Source of the DNA: Shimia sp040370365
GTDB taxonomy: Bacteria; Pseudomonadota; Alphaproteobacteria; Rhodobacterales; Rhodobacteraceae
DNA: 64,000 nucleotides
Assembly: GCF_040370365.1 (NCBI RefSeq)
Contig: NZ_BAABWQ010000002.1
Span: 1,166,034-1,230,033, forward strand
Direction: 5' to 3'
Within the stretch, counting starts at the first letter, position 1, and the number at the start of each line of letters is the position of its first letter. Positions 26,721 to 35,189 of this stretch are shown one piece after another. Made by a program: the position numbers and the translations under genes. Under the pieces are notes generated by a model, which ran no database searches, had not been told where the DNA came from, and saw nothing but the letters and a program-made list of their open reading frames with translations.

Positions 26721-27703
26721 AACAATATCAGGTTGTTGGCATAGGCAATGCAGTTGTTGACGTTATCAGCCAGTCTGATGACAGTTTTCTGGACCTTATG
26801 GGCATTCAGAAGGGCATCATGCAGCTGGTGGAAAAAGAGCGTGGTGAAATGCTCTATGGTGCGATGACAAATCGAACTCAAGCGCCAGGCGGCTCTGTGG
26901 CCAACACCCTTGCAGGGCTCGGTGCGCTTGGCCTGTCCACAGGGTTTATTGGACGGGTCAGCGACGATGCATTGGGGCAATTCTACGCCAATGAAATGCA
27001 GTCAGACGGCACCGATTTTGTGAACCCACTTGTCGCAGATGGCGCGTTGCCGACATCGCGGTCGATGATTTTTGTCTCTCCGGATGGGGAGCGTTCGATG
27101 AACACTTATCTGGGCGTGTCGTCCGAAGTGGGTCCTGAAGATGTGTCAGATGATGTTGCCGGTAACGCGCAACTCTTGTTTTTGGAAGGCTACCTCTACG
27201 ATAAGCCCAAAGGCAAAGAGGCCTTTGAGTGCGCTGCGAAACTGTGCCGTGATGGCGGCGGGATGGCGGGGATTGCCCTGTCTGATCCCTTCTGTGTGGA
27301 GCGCCATAGAGATGATTTCCGTCGGCTGGTCAAAGAGCTCGATTTTGTGATCGGCAATGAGCACGAATGGGCGTCTCTCTACGAAACCGATCTGAGCAGC
27401 GCACTGGAGCAGGCCTCTCAGGATTCGGGCATGGTGGTCTGCACACGCTCTGGCCAAGATGTGGTTCTGCTGCGCGGTCAGGAGCAAGCCGTCGTTCCGG
27501 TGAAAGAGATCGTGCCGGTTGATGCCACCGGGGCGGGCGACCAGTTTGCGTGTGGATTTTTGTATGGTGTGGCCACGGGCCAATCGCTTGAAGTGTCTGG
27601 TCGTATGGGCTGTATCGCGGCCGCAGAAGTGATCAGCCACTACGGGGCACGTCCAGAGGCGAACATCAAAGAACTGTTCCGCCAAGAAGGTCTCTTGGGC
27701 TAA
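26717..27703 (+). CDS. PfkB-family carbohydrate kinase (adenosine kinase-like)
   Basis: This is a 328-residue ribokinase-fold enzyme. The N-terminal PfkB region has GNAVVDV and the substrate-binding PGGSVANTLAGLGALG. The C-terminal signature DATGAGDQFACGFLYG carries the catalytic Asp and anion hole. The N-terminal pattern (GIGNAVVDVI, then APGGSVANT) is that of the alphaproteobacterial group annotated as adenosine kinase, so nucleoside phosphorylation is the best guess, but other sugars are possible. The gene overlaps nth by four bases. This pair is conserved in Rhodobacterales as far as I recall. Confidence 0.88.
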   Translation: MKQYQVVGIGNAVVDVISQSDDSFLDLMGIQKGIMQLVEKERGEMLYGAMTNRTQAPGGSVANTLAGLGALGLSTGFIGRVSDDALGQFYANEMQSDGTDFVNPLVADGALPTSRSMIFVSPDGERSMNTYLGVSSEVGPEDVSDDVAGNAQLLFLEGYLYDKPKGKEAFECAAKLCRDGGGMAGIALSDPFCVERHRDDFRRLVKELDFVIGNEHEWASLYETDLSSALEQASQDSGMVVCTRSGQDVVLLRGQEQAVVPVKEIVPVDATGAGDQFACGFLYGVATGQSLEVSGRMGCIAAAEVISHYGARPEANIKELFRQEGLLG

Positions 27704-27740
27704 CGCTCGATCGCCAAATGGTTTGCCGGTGGCGTCTGTT

Positions 27741-27775
27741 GGATGCCTCCGGCGGGGATACTTGGCCCAAAACAC
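27741..27775 (+). repeat. Short intergenic repeat, copy 2 (after PfkB kinase)
   Basis: GATGCCTCCGGCGGGGATAC followed by TTGGCCCA matches the minus-strand copy at 22611-22645 at about three quarters of aligned positions. It begins 38 bases after the kinase stop. Confidence 0.55.
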
Positions 27776-28104
27776 AACAGGCCGGCGCAAAACGCGCCCC
27801 GCAGATGCGCCGGTCGACGTTGCGCGAAGCTGCGCGGTCAGCGGGGCTGCTTTGCTGGCCACAGCCCTTGGCCTCCCAGCTTGTACCGTGAAATCTAAAC
27901 AGCAACATTCGACCAAAACCTCCTGAATGCCCTTCCGGTGCTTTAAGCTTTCTGGGGTGTATTCTCTGGGGACAACGAAGGCCTTGGTCCCTTTTTTCAT
28001 TTATTTGAAGCGGCCTACTCCGCCTTTAATGTTCGAAATCCCACTGTAACTGAGCCCATCCGTTTTGCGGCGGCGCAGCATCACATTGGCGTTGAAGGCT
28101 TTTA

Positions 28105-28120
28105 CATACGGTTCCGTATG
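28105..28120. promoter_or_regulatory. Perfect palindrome, candidate operator for ABC module I
   Basis: CATACGG-TT-CCGTATG is a perfect 7+2+7 inverted repeat, 125 bases before the first gene of the operon. The size and symmetry fit a TetR-type or similar dimeric repressor. No second copy was found by eye in the window, so the regulator is probably encoded elsewhere. Confidence 0.5.
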
Positions 28121-28244
28121 GATTTGCAAAGGTGACGTAACGGAGGTTTGTGCGCTTAGAGGCAGGCGAGACTTGACGCATTAGCAATTGCTCCGAACAC
28201 TGATCTTACCGGAGAACGGGAGAATTCCGGTACGGGAGGTTAGA

Positions 28245-29120
28245 TTGGAAGTTGTGCAACTGCTCGTCAGCGGGCTTGCGAATGGCTGTGTATACGGCCT
28301 GATCGCGCTTGGCTTTGTGCTGATCTACAAAGCGACCGAACAAGTGAACTTCGCCCAAGGCGATTTTATGATGCTGGGCGCCTTTGTGTGTTTGGGGCTT
28401 ACAAACGCGCACTACATCGGGCTGCCGTTTTGGATCGCTGCGCCACTGGCCATCGCCATCATGGCGGCGCTGGGGTACTTGCTGGATTTCTTCATCCTGC
28501 GACGTTTGTTTGGGCAAAGCCAAACTGCGGTGGTGATTTTGACCATCGCTTTGGGCTTTGTCATCCGCTTTGTCGCTGGCGCGATCTGGAGCCACGAGCC
28601 TCAGACTTTGGAAAGTCCGCTGGCGATTGGGGATTTTAATGTCGGCGGCGTGGTGTTGGGAATGGCAGACGTGGCGGTGATCGTGGTGACGGTGCTGCTG
28701 ACCTTCTTCCTGTATCAGTTTTTTCAGAGAACCAAATTGGGCTTGGCCATGCAGGCCGCAAGCCAGAACCAAATGGCTGCGTATTTCATGGGAATCCCCG
28801 TGAAACAGGTGCAAGGAATGATTTGGGGATTGTCCGGCGCGGTGGCCGCGGTGGCCGGCATCTTGTTTGCCTCCAAAGGTGCAATTGATCCCAATGCCGG
28901 GCTGCTTGGCATCAAAGCGTTTGCTGCTGCCGTGATTGGCGGGTTTGGATCGCTGCCCGGTGCGCTGATGGGGGGGCTGATCGTGGGGGTGATCGAACCC
29001 TTTGCCTCTCGTTACTTCCCCGCTGGTTATAGCCAGATCGCACCGTACACGCTCTTGTTGTTGGTGCTGGTGTTCCGTCCTCACGGCCTGTTTTCACAGG
29101 TCCGGATCAAGAAGGTCTGA
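28245..29120 (+). CDS. Liv-type ABC transporter permease (LivH-like), module I
   Basis: This is a 291-residue permease with eight or more hydrophobic helices. It has the LivH signature near the start (GLANGCVYGLIALGFVLIYKATEQVNFAQGDFMMLGAF). The EAA-like coupling helix region is GIPVKQVQGMIWGLSGAVAAVAGILF. The start is a TTG at 28245: a perfect GGGAGG lies five bases upstream and translation begins right at the family N-terminus. A TTG at 28188 would add a basic extension. It is the first of six co-oriented genes (permease, permease, ATPase, ATPase, ligase, binding protein). Substrates of this class are hydrophobic amino acids, amides or aromatic and aliphatic acids. Confidence 0.9.
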   Translation: MEVVQLLVSGLANGCVYGLIALGFVLIYKATEQVNFAQGDFMMLGAFVCLGLTNAHYIGLPFWIAAPLAIAIMAALGYLLDFFILRRLFGQSQTAVVILTIALGFVIRFVAGAIWSHEPQTLESPLAIGDFNVGGVVLGMADVAVIVVTVLLTFFLYQFFQRTKLGLAMQAASQNQMAAYFMGIPVKQVQGMIWGLSGAVAAVAGILFASKGAIDPNAGLLGIKAFAAAVIGGFGSLPGALMGGLIVGVIEPFASRYFPAGYSQIAPYTLLLLVLVFRPHGLFSQVRIKKV

Positions 29121-29124
29121 TGTC

Positions 29125-30210
29125 ATGCGCATTCATTTCAAAACCTCCTATGACCATGACATCCGGCTGTTTCCCGACCGGTGGAGTTTTCTTGTTTACG
29201 CCGCACTCATTGTGGTGGCTGTTCTGTTGCCGTGGCTGATGGATGATTTCTTCCTGGGGGAAGTGACCAATGTTTTGATCTGGGCCATCGCGGGCTTGGG
29301 TTTGATGATGCTGACCGGTCAAACCGGACAAGCGAGCCTTGGCCATGCGGCCTTTCTTGCTTTGGGCTGCTACTCTTGCATCATCTTCATGGAGCAAGGA
29401 CTGCCGTTTCTTGTGGCCTTCCCTTTGGCGGGCATTCTGACCGGGGTTGTGGGCACAATTATTGCGATTCCGGCAATTCGCCTTCATGGCATTTATCTCG
29501 CGATTGCAACAATTGCGCTGTCAGTTTTGGCGGACGATATCATCGTGCTGATGGAGCCGATCACCGATGGTGTGTCCGGAAAATTTGCCCCGATGATCAC
29601 CATCTTTGGAATCGAAATAGAACGTTGGACCACACCTGACAGATTTTATTGGCTGGTTCTGGCGATCACCATCCTGTGCACGCTGGCCTATCGCAATGTT
29701 CTACGCTCTCCGTTAGGTCGGGCCTTTGCGGCGGTGCGAGACAGCGAAGTCTCAGCAACGGCAATGGGCGTGCACATCGCGCGCACCAAAGCGGCAGCGT
29801 TTGGAATTTCCTGCGCCATCACCGGTTTGGCGGGCGCGCTTATGGGGTTTTACGCCGGGGCTTTCAACAACGAGACGTTTTCGCTCGTGATTTCTATCAC
29901 CTTGCTGATGATGATTGTGATTGGCGGGCTGGGGTCGATCCATGGGGCGTTTTTCGGGGCGGTTGTCGTGGCCTTCCTGCCGCAGTTCTTGTCGATGGCG
30001 AAAGATGTTGTTGGTGGCGGATCGGTGGCCATTCCGGGACTGGAAACCGGGGTGTTTGGTATGATCCTGATCCTGTTCATTCTGTTTGAACCGATGGGGA
30101 TCTATGGCCGATGGATGAAGATCCGCGTGTGGTTTGAGCTGTTCCCCTTTGCGCGCAAAGACATGTTCAAGCGTCAGAAGAGCTATCTGAAGACGGAGCG
30201 TTTGCGATGA
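29125..30210 (+). CDS. Liv-type ABC transporter permease (LivM-like), module I
   Basis: This is a 361-residue permease. A hydrophilic N-terminus (RIHFKTSYDHDIRLFPDRW) precedes about ten membrane helices with the LivM signature GLGLMMLTGQTGQASLGHAAFLALGCY. The coupling segment is SATAMGVHIARTKAAAFGISCAITGLAGALMGF. The N-terminal FKTSYDHD motif recurs in the second module's LivM (FKTSYADD). The ATG at 29125 is four bases after the livH-like stop, and the stop overlaps the next gene by four bases. It pairs with the preceding permease to form the channel. Confidence 0.92.
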   Translation: MRIHFKTSYDHDIRLFPDRWSFLVYAALIVVAVLLPWLMDDFFLGEVTNVLIWAIAGLGLMMLTGQTGQASLGHAAFLALGCYSCIIFMEQGLPFLVAFPLAGILTGVVGTIIAIPAIRLHGIYLAIATIALSVLADDIIVLMEPITDGVSGKFAPMITIFGIEIERWTTPDRFYWLVLAITILCTLAYRNVLRSPLGRAFAAVRDSEVSATAMGVHIARTKAAAFGISCAITGLAGALMGFYAGAFNNETFSLVISITLLMMIVIGGLGSIHGAFFGAVVVAFLPQFLSMAKDVVGGGSVAIPGLETGVFGMILILFILFEPMGIYGRWMKIRVWFELFPFARKDMFKRQKSYLKTERLR

Positions 30211-30977
30211 GCACGTTGCTGAACATCAACAATGCGACGCTTAAATTTGGTGGCGTTGTGGCTGTAAACGACCTGACTTTCAGCGTTAAGGAGGGGGAAG
30301 TTTACGCCATCGTTGGTCCCAATGGAGCCGGGAAATCCACAGTCTTCAATTTAATCTCTCGGTTCTACGACCCCGATGCCGGGTCGATAACCTTCGATGG
30401 CACCAACCTTCTGGATCGCACAGCAGATTCCGTCGCGGATCTTGGCATTGCCCGCACGTTTCAGAATATCGAGCTTTTTGATCATGCCACGGTGTTGCAA
30501 AACCTCTTAGTGGGGCGGCATCGGCATCGCACCACCAATCTGGTGCAGGAGATGCTGTTTACTTCCAAGGTGCGCCGCGAAGAAAAACGCCACCGCGAAG
30601 CGGTTGAGGAAGTCATCGATTTTCTGGACCTGCAGCCCTATCGCGACAAAATGATTGCCGGACTTCCCTATGGTGTGCGCAAAGTTGTTGAGTTGGGGCG
30701 CGCTTTGGCGTCCGGGCCACGCCTGTTGCTGTTGGATGAACCCGCATCTGGGCTGTCGGTGGAAGAAACCCAGGACATGCGCTGGTGGATTGACGACATT
30801 CGCAAACAGATGGGCATCACCGTTTTGATGGTGGAGCACGACATGGGATTGGTGTCCGGCGTGTCAGACCGCGTGCTTGCACTGGCTGACGGTGCCAAAT
30901 TGGCCGAAGGCACCCCGCAACAAGTGCAGTCAAACCCCGCAGTGATTGAAGCCTACTTAGGTGCGGGGGCGGCATGA
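30207..30977 (+). CDS. Liv-type ABC transporter ATPase (LivG-like), module I
   Basis: This is a 256-residue ABC ATPase. Walker A is GPNGAGKS (37-44). The LivG-type signature loop is LPYGVRKVVELGRALASGP (not canonical LSGGQ, as usual for this subfamily). Walker B is LLLLDEPASGL, and VEHDMGLV contains the switch His. It overlaps the permease and the next ATPase by four bases each. It is one of the two ATPases that power the module I permeases from the cytoplasmic face. Confidence 0.93.
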   Translation: MSTLLNINNATLKFGGVVAVNDLTFSVKEGEVYAIVGPNGAGKSTVFNLISRFYDPDAGSITFDGTNLLDRTADSVADLGIARTFQNIELFDHATVLQNLLVGRHRHRTTNLVQEMLFTSKVRREEKRHREAVEEVIDFLDLQPYRDKMIAGLPYGVRKVVELGRALASGPRLLLLDEPASGLSVEETQDMRWWIDDIRKQMGITVLMVEHDMGLVSGVSDRVLALADGAKLAEGTPQQVQSNPAVIEAYLGAGAA

Positions 30978-31750
30978 TGAGCGAACCCGTGTTGGATATC
31001 CAAAACATCGAGAGTTTCTATGGTCCGATCATGGCCATTCGAGGCGTGTCGTTACAGGTGCAGAAAGGTCAGGTGGTGACCGTCCTGGGCGCAAATGGTG
31101 CCGGCAAATCGACGTTGCTTAAAACCATCTCGGGGATCATGGATCCAGAGAAGGGGCAGGTGGTGTTTGAGGGCCGTGAAATCCAAGGTATGGAGCCCCA
31201 CCGCGTGGTGCAAAGCGGCATTGTGCACGTTCCAGAGGGCCGCGAGGTCTTCCCGCTTTTGACGGTGGATGAAAACCTTTCGCTTGGGGCCTATACGCGT
31301 TCTGATAAAGCCGAAATCGAAAAAGACCGAGAGATGGTTTTTGACTATTTTCCGATTTTGGCCGAGCGCCGCCATCAAGAGGCGGGCACCTTGTCTGGTG
31401 GTCAGCAGCAGATGCTTGCGATTGGACGCGGGCTGATGTTGCGGCCTAAGATCATGCTTTTGGATGAACCGTCACTGGGACTGTCGCCTTTGTTGGTTCA
31501 GGAGATTTTCGCCATCCTCAAACGTCTCAACAAAGACGAAGGCGTGACCATGATGTTGGTGGAGCAAAACGCCAAGGTGGCGCTGGAGCTGGCGGATGTT
31601 GGTTATGTCATGGAAGTGGGTCGCATCGTGATGGACGACACCGCCGAGCGGTTGAAGGAGAGCGAAGATATCAAAGCGTTCTATCTCGGCCATCAGGAAG
31701 ACGGCGCGCGCGGTGAGCGGCGTTGGAAACGCAAAAAGACGTGGCGTTGA
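30974..31750 (+). CDS. Liv-type ABC transporter ATPase (LivF-like), module I
   Basis: This is a 258-residue ABC ATPase. Walker A is GANGAGKS (39-46), the signature is LSGGQQQML, and Walker B is IMLLDEPSLGLSP. The usual LivF end (FYLG) is followed here by a basic tail of about 20 residues ending RRWKRKKTWR. The second module's LivF has a similar tail, so the extension is a shared trait, not a frameshift. It forms the heterodimer with the preceding LivG-like ATPase. The ligase gene starts 13 bases downstream. Confidence 0.93.
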   Translation: MMSEPVLDIQNIESFYGPIMAIRGVSLQVQKGQVVTVLGANGAGKSTLLKTISGIMDPEKGQVVFEGREIQGMEPHRVVQSGIVHVPEGREVFPLLTVDENLSLGAYTRSDKAEIEKDREMVFDYFPILAERRHQEAGTLSGGQQQMLAIGRGLMLRPKIMLLDEPSLGLSPLLVQEIFAILKRLNKDEGVTMMLVEQNAKVALELADVGYVMEVGRIVMDDTAERLKESEDIKAFYLGHQEDGARGERRWKRKKTWR

Positions 31751-31763
31751 GGGAGGCGTAGGC

Positions 31764-33656
31764 ATGAACATTTACGATAGCTCGCAGCCGCCCAAGCAAG
31801 TTCAGATCAACGGTGTGGTTGTGTCCGAGACACCCGGAGAGAGACCCGCATTGGTCGATGGCTGTGACACCGTTGTCGGCCTGTTTCAAAAACGCTGCGA
31901 ACAGCTGGGTGAGCACACCGCGCACCGCGAGAAAGACCTCGGTATTTGGCAAAGTTATTCGTGGCGGGACTATTGGACACACGCAAAATGGATTGGCCTT
32001 GGCTTGCGCGCTTTGGGATTGAAACGCGGCGAGGTCGTCTCAATTCTGTCTGAAGATCGCAAAGAATGGCTTTATGCCGACATGGGCATTCAATGTGTGG
32101 GTGGGATTGCAAGCGGTGTTTATACAACCGACAGCGCCCGCCAATTGGAATACCTTTTGCGCGACAGCGGCAGTCGGTTTTTGTTCGTTGAAAACGATGA
32201 GCAGCTCGACAAGTTTCTGGAGATCGAAGCCCAGGCTGGACATGTGGAAAAGGTGATCATTCTGGATCAGGATGGGTTGCACGACCTGCGGCATGAGAAA
32301 TGTGTGTTCATCGATGATCTATATGACACGGGGCGGGCGTTTGAAGCGGAACACCCCGGGTTGTTTGAGGCGGAAATCAAAAAGTCGCAACCCGAAGACA
32401 CAGGCTTGTTGATCTACACGTCTGGCACCACCGGCATGCCAAAAGGCGCGATGCTCAGTCAGGAGAATGTGATCTCCGCTTGTGTGTCTGGTGCCCATGC
32501 CCTGCCAACCCAAGACACAGACGAACAGCTTTGTTTTTTGCCGCTCTGTCATATTTTGGAGCGCAACGTGTCGGTTTATTTTCCGATCGCCGGAAAGGCG
32601 ACGGTCAACTTCGCCGAAAGCACTGAGACCGTGTTTGACAACCTCCAAGAGGTGTCCCCTGCGCATTTCACCGCTGTTCCGCGCGTGTGGGAGAAAATCT
32701 ATTCCCGTGTGTTGCTGCTGGCGCAAGAAGCGACACCGATTGGTCGAATTGCCTTTGGCTTGGCGGTGAAAGCGGGGCTGAAGCGCGCTGACTATCTGCT
32801 TGAAGGCCAACCCGTGCCGGTTGTGACACAGGTCACTTATATGGTTTGGGATTTTTTGGTTTTGCGCAATCTGCGCCGGATGCTGGGCATGGACAAAATG
32901 CGCCGGGGTGGCACGGGGGCTGCGCCCATATCACCGGAACTGATCCGCTGGTATTGGGCGATCGGTGTGCAACTGCTTGAAGGCTATGGCATGACCGAGA
33001 ACGCTGGTCTGGCATCGATCAATGTGCTGGATTCCAACAAAATTGGGACCGTGGGCAAAGCGGTTCCCGGCTTTGACATCCGGATTGCTGATGACGGCGA
33101 AATTCAGACCAATGGGTTGAACAATTTCCAAGGATATTGGCGCAACAACGAGAAGACCGCAGAAACATTTACGGACGACGGGTGGTTGCGCACGGGTGAC
33201 GTTGGTGAGCTGGACGACGATGGGTTTCTGACCATCACCGGGCGGCTGAAAGACATCATCATCACCGCAGGCGGCAAGAACATCACCCCGGCGGAAATCG
33301 AAAGCAGACTTAAGTTCAGCCATTACGTTTCTGACGCTGTGGTGATCGGAGATGGCCGCAAATATCTGAGCTGCCTGATCATGATTGATCAGGAAAATGT
33401 CGAGAAATATGCACAGGAGCGCAAGGTGCCGTTTTCCGATTTCGCCTCTCTTTGCGCGGCGCCGGACGTGGTAGACCTGATCCAAGCAGAAGTTGAGGAG
33501 GTGAACAGAGCCTTCGCACGGGTGGAACAGATCAAAGATTTCCGCCTTATCAATGTGTTGCTCACTGCTGAGGATGAGGAACTAACAGCCACTATGAAAC
33601 TCAGGCGCAGTTTTGTTGAAAGGAAACACGCGGCTCTGATTGAGGACATGTACTAA
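31764..33656 (+). CDS. AMP-forming long-chain-type acyl-CoA ligase, module I
   Basis: This is a 630-residue adenylate-forming enzyme of the ANL superfamily. The P-loop is YTSGTTGMPKG (about 218-228). Later motifs are GYGMTEN, the YWRNNEKTAETFTDDGWLRTGD hinge region and KDIIITAGGKNITP. The final catalytic Lys region near the end is TATMKLRR. The length and the long insert before the C-terminal domain are like bacterial long-chain acyl-CoA synthetases (FadD15 type), not the 500-540 residue benzoate-CoA ligases. Its place inside an ABC operon suggests that the imported acid is activated to a CoA thioester on entry. The start at 31764 follows GGGAGG by seven bases. Confidence 0.9.
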   Translation: MNIYDSSQPPKQVQINGVVVSETPGERPALVDGCDTVVGLFQKRCEQLGEHTAHREKDLGIWQSYSWRDYWTHAKWIGLGLRALGLKRGEVVSILSEDRKEWLYADMGIQCVGGIASGVYTTDSARQLEYLLRDSGSRFLFVENDEQLDKFLEIEAQAGHVEKVIILDQDGLHDLRHEKCVFIDDLYDTGRAFEAEHPGLFEAEIKKSQPEDTGLLIYTSGTTGMPKGAMLSQENVISACVSGAHALPTQDTDEQLCFLPLCHILERNVSVYFPIAGKATVNFAESTETVFDNLQEVSPAHFTAVPRVWEKIYSRVLLLAQEATPIGRIAFGLAVKAGLKRADYLLEGQPVPVVTQVTYMVWDFLVLRNLRRMLGMDKMRRGGTGAAPISPELIRWYWAIGVQLLEGYGMTENAGLASINVLDSNKIGTVGKAVPGFDIRIADDGEIQTNGLNNFQGYWRNNEKTAETFTDDGWLRTGDVGELDDDGFLTITGRLKDIIITAGGKNITPAEIESRLKFSHYVSDAVVIGDGRKYLSCLIMIDQENVEKYAQERKVPFSDFASLCAAPDVVDLIQAEVEEVNRAFARVEQIKDFRLINVLLTAEDEELTATMKLRRSFVERKHAALIEDMY

Positions 33657-33702
33657 GCTCTATTTCACGTGGCTGGAGACCACATTTAAACCGGAGGAAA
33701 TC

Positions 33703-34857
33703 ATGAGACATTTGATGACTGCATTGGCGACTGGCGCGGCGGCGCTCGCGTCCCATGCCTGGGCTGACACACAAGGCGTGAGCGATGGTGAGGTGGTGAT
33801 CGGATCGGTCAACGACCTGTCTGGTATTTTCGCAGCGGTCGGCGTTCCGGCTGTCAACGGCGCCAATATGCGCTTTGAAGAAGCCAATGCAGAAGGGGGC
33901 GTGCATGGGCGGCAGATCCGGTTTGTTGTGGAGGACAACGGGTACCAGATTCCGCGTGCGATGCAGGGCTACAACAAGCTTTTGAATCGCGACAAGGTCT
34001 TTGCCATGTTGTTAAGTCTTGGCACGCCGATGAATGTGGCTGGGTTTAAGCTGCTTGATCCCAAAGGTATTCCAAACGTAGGTCCGCTTTCGGCTGCGCG
34101 TCAGATGTTGCAAGAGCCCATCGACAATAAGTTCATCGGCTTCTCGAGCTACTATGATCAGGTGCAAGTCGGGGCCAAATACTTGGCTGAGGAATTTGGC
34201 GCACAAGAGATCTGCACCATGTATATTCCGTCGGATTTCGGTAAGGAGATTGCGGAATCCACGGCTGACGTCGCTGAGGCGATGGGCCTGACCATGGGCA
34301 GTGAAACCACACACAAACCTGATGAATTGGATTTTGTCGGCTCGCTTGGCAAACATAAAGCGGCAGGATGTGACATCATCACCATGGCGCTGGGCGTGCG
34401 TCAGGGAATTACGGTTGTCGGCACCGCCAAGAAACTTGGATGGACCGATGTTAAGTTTCTCAACACATCCGCAGGGTTCCTTGAACCGGTGGCCATGGTG
34501 CCCGGTGGCGTAACCGACGGGCTTTATGCGGCATCAGGCTGGCAGGATTTGTACGAGCGTGCCGGTGATCCCGTTCCCGGGAAATTTATCGCTGACTACA
34601 ACGCGAAGTTTGATCAGCCAGCCTCTGGATTTGCGATGCTTGGCTACTCTGCAGCGGACACATTGGTGCGTGCGTTGGAAGCGGCGGGCCCGGATTTGAC
34701 ACATGAAAGCTTCATCACGGCGATGGAGACACTGGACTATCTCGATGAGTTGTCCGGTTCACAGATCACCTATGGGCCAGAGGATCATCGAGGGGCCGAT
34801 GAGATCGTGATCTCGGTTGTGAAAGATGGCGGTTGGAAAACCGTAACGAAGCAGTAG
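33703..34857 (+). CDS. Liv-type ABC transporter substrate-binding protein, module I
   Basis: This is a 384-residue periplasmic protein with a signal peptide cleaved near SHAWA (about residue 21). The mature part starts with the type I periplasmic-binding fold (GEVVIGSVNDLSGIFAAVGVPAVNGANMRFEEANAEGGVHGRQI) of the Peripla_BP_6 family. A strong GGAGG precedes the start. It is the last gene of module I, with a terminator 25 bases after the stop. Relatives bind branched amino acids, amides or aromatic acids; coupling with an acyl-CoA ligase favours a carboxylic acid, which is an inference. Confidence 0.92.
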   Translation: MRHLMTALATGAAALASHAWADTQGVSDGEVVIGSVNDLSGIFAAVGVPAVNGANMRFEEANAEGGVHGRQIRFVVEDNGYQIPRAMQGYNKLLNRDKVFAMLLSLGTPMNVAGFKLLDPKGIPNVGPLSAARQMLQEPIDNKFIGFSSYYDQVQVGAKYLAEEFGAQEICTMYIPSDFGKEIAESTADVAEAMGLTMGSETTHKPDELDFVGSLGKHKAAGCDIITMALGVRQGITVVGTAKKLGWTDVKFLNTSAGFLEPVAMVPGGVTDGLYAASGWQDLYERAGDPVPGKFIADYNAKFDQPASGFAMLGYSAADTLVRALEAAGPDLTHESFITAMETLDYLDELSGSQITYGPEDHRGADEIVISVVKDGGWKTVTKQ

Positions 34858-34881
34858 TGACATATCACAAAGCTATGAGAT

Positions 34882-34905
34882 GGCGCGCCTTTGGGGGCGC
34901 CTTTT
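34882..34905 (+). terminator. Rho-independent terminator after ABC module I
   Basis: A GGCGC/GCGCC stem is followed directly by CTTTTC, 25 bases after the binding-protein stop. The stem is short but GC-only. Confidence 0.65.
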
Positions 34906-34930
34906 CTCGTTTCCGAACTCTCTGCTTCGC

Positions 34931-34967
34931 AAAAAATTCCCCGCAGCCGATGGTCTGGTCTGCGGGG
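34931..34967 (-). terminator. Rho-independent terminator on the minus strand, distal to response regulator
   Basis: A perfect eight-pair stem CCCCGCAG/CTGCGGGG (34939-34946 with 34960-34967) is followed on the minus strand by AATTTTTT. It is the first terminator after the response regulator gene, but 223 bases beyond its stop, which leaves a long 3' region. Confidence 0.7.
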
Positions 34968-35189
34968 AAGGCGGGAGTGAACCTATTCTTGTGAAGTCCC
35001 CATGTACGCCGCGCGTCGTGGTAAAACGCATTGCGACCGTCCCGTCAGCGATTTGCCATCCGCGCTCTGGGTGTGATGCCCTCGTCACCCGGCGCTGTCT
35101 GGCCGCCTACTCTCACTAGCCTACCTTATTTTGCGGGGCTTGGCTACATATTGTGTGGGTTTGGTGTCATCTGCACAAATGCAGTGATT
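34968..35189. other. Gene-free 3' region between module I and the response regulator
   Basis: No convincing protein frame is seen on either strand. On the minus strand it lies between the response-regulator stop and a good terminator, so it would be transcribed as a 3' untranslated region or could hold a small RNA. I did not recognise it as 6S, SRP, RNase P or tmRNA. Confidence 0.4.

Larger units (their letters stand above)
27704..28244. other. Intergenic region before the first ABC module
   Basis: This 541-base region has no convincing gene. It holds a short genomic repeat (27741-27775), a GC-rich inverted repeat near 27782-27815, and a 16-base perfect palindrome (28105-28120) in the promoter zone of the downstream operon. 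Confidence 0.5.

Noticed and set aside
27146..28000. 284-codon minus-strand frame reaching into the intergenic region
   Set aside because: Most of it is antisense to the PfkB kinase, and the remainder has no recognisable features.
34880..35119. 79-codon plus-strand frame after module I
   Set aside because: It starts inside a terminator hairpin and has no support.
34968..35189. Possible 6S, SRP, tmRNA or RNase P RNA
   Set aside because: I compared the region with the conserved motifs I remember for each and found no match.
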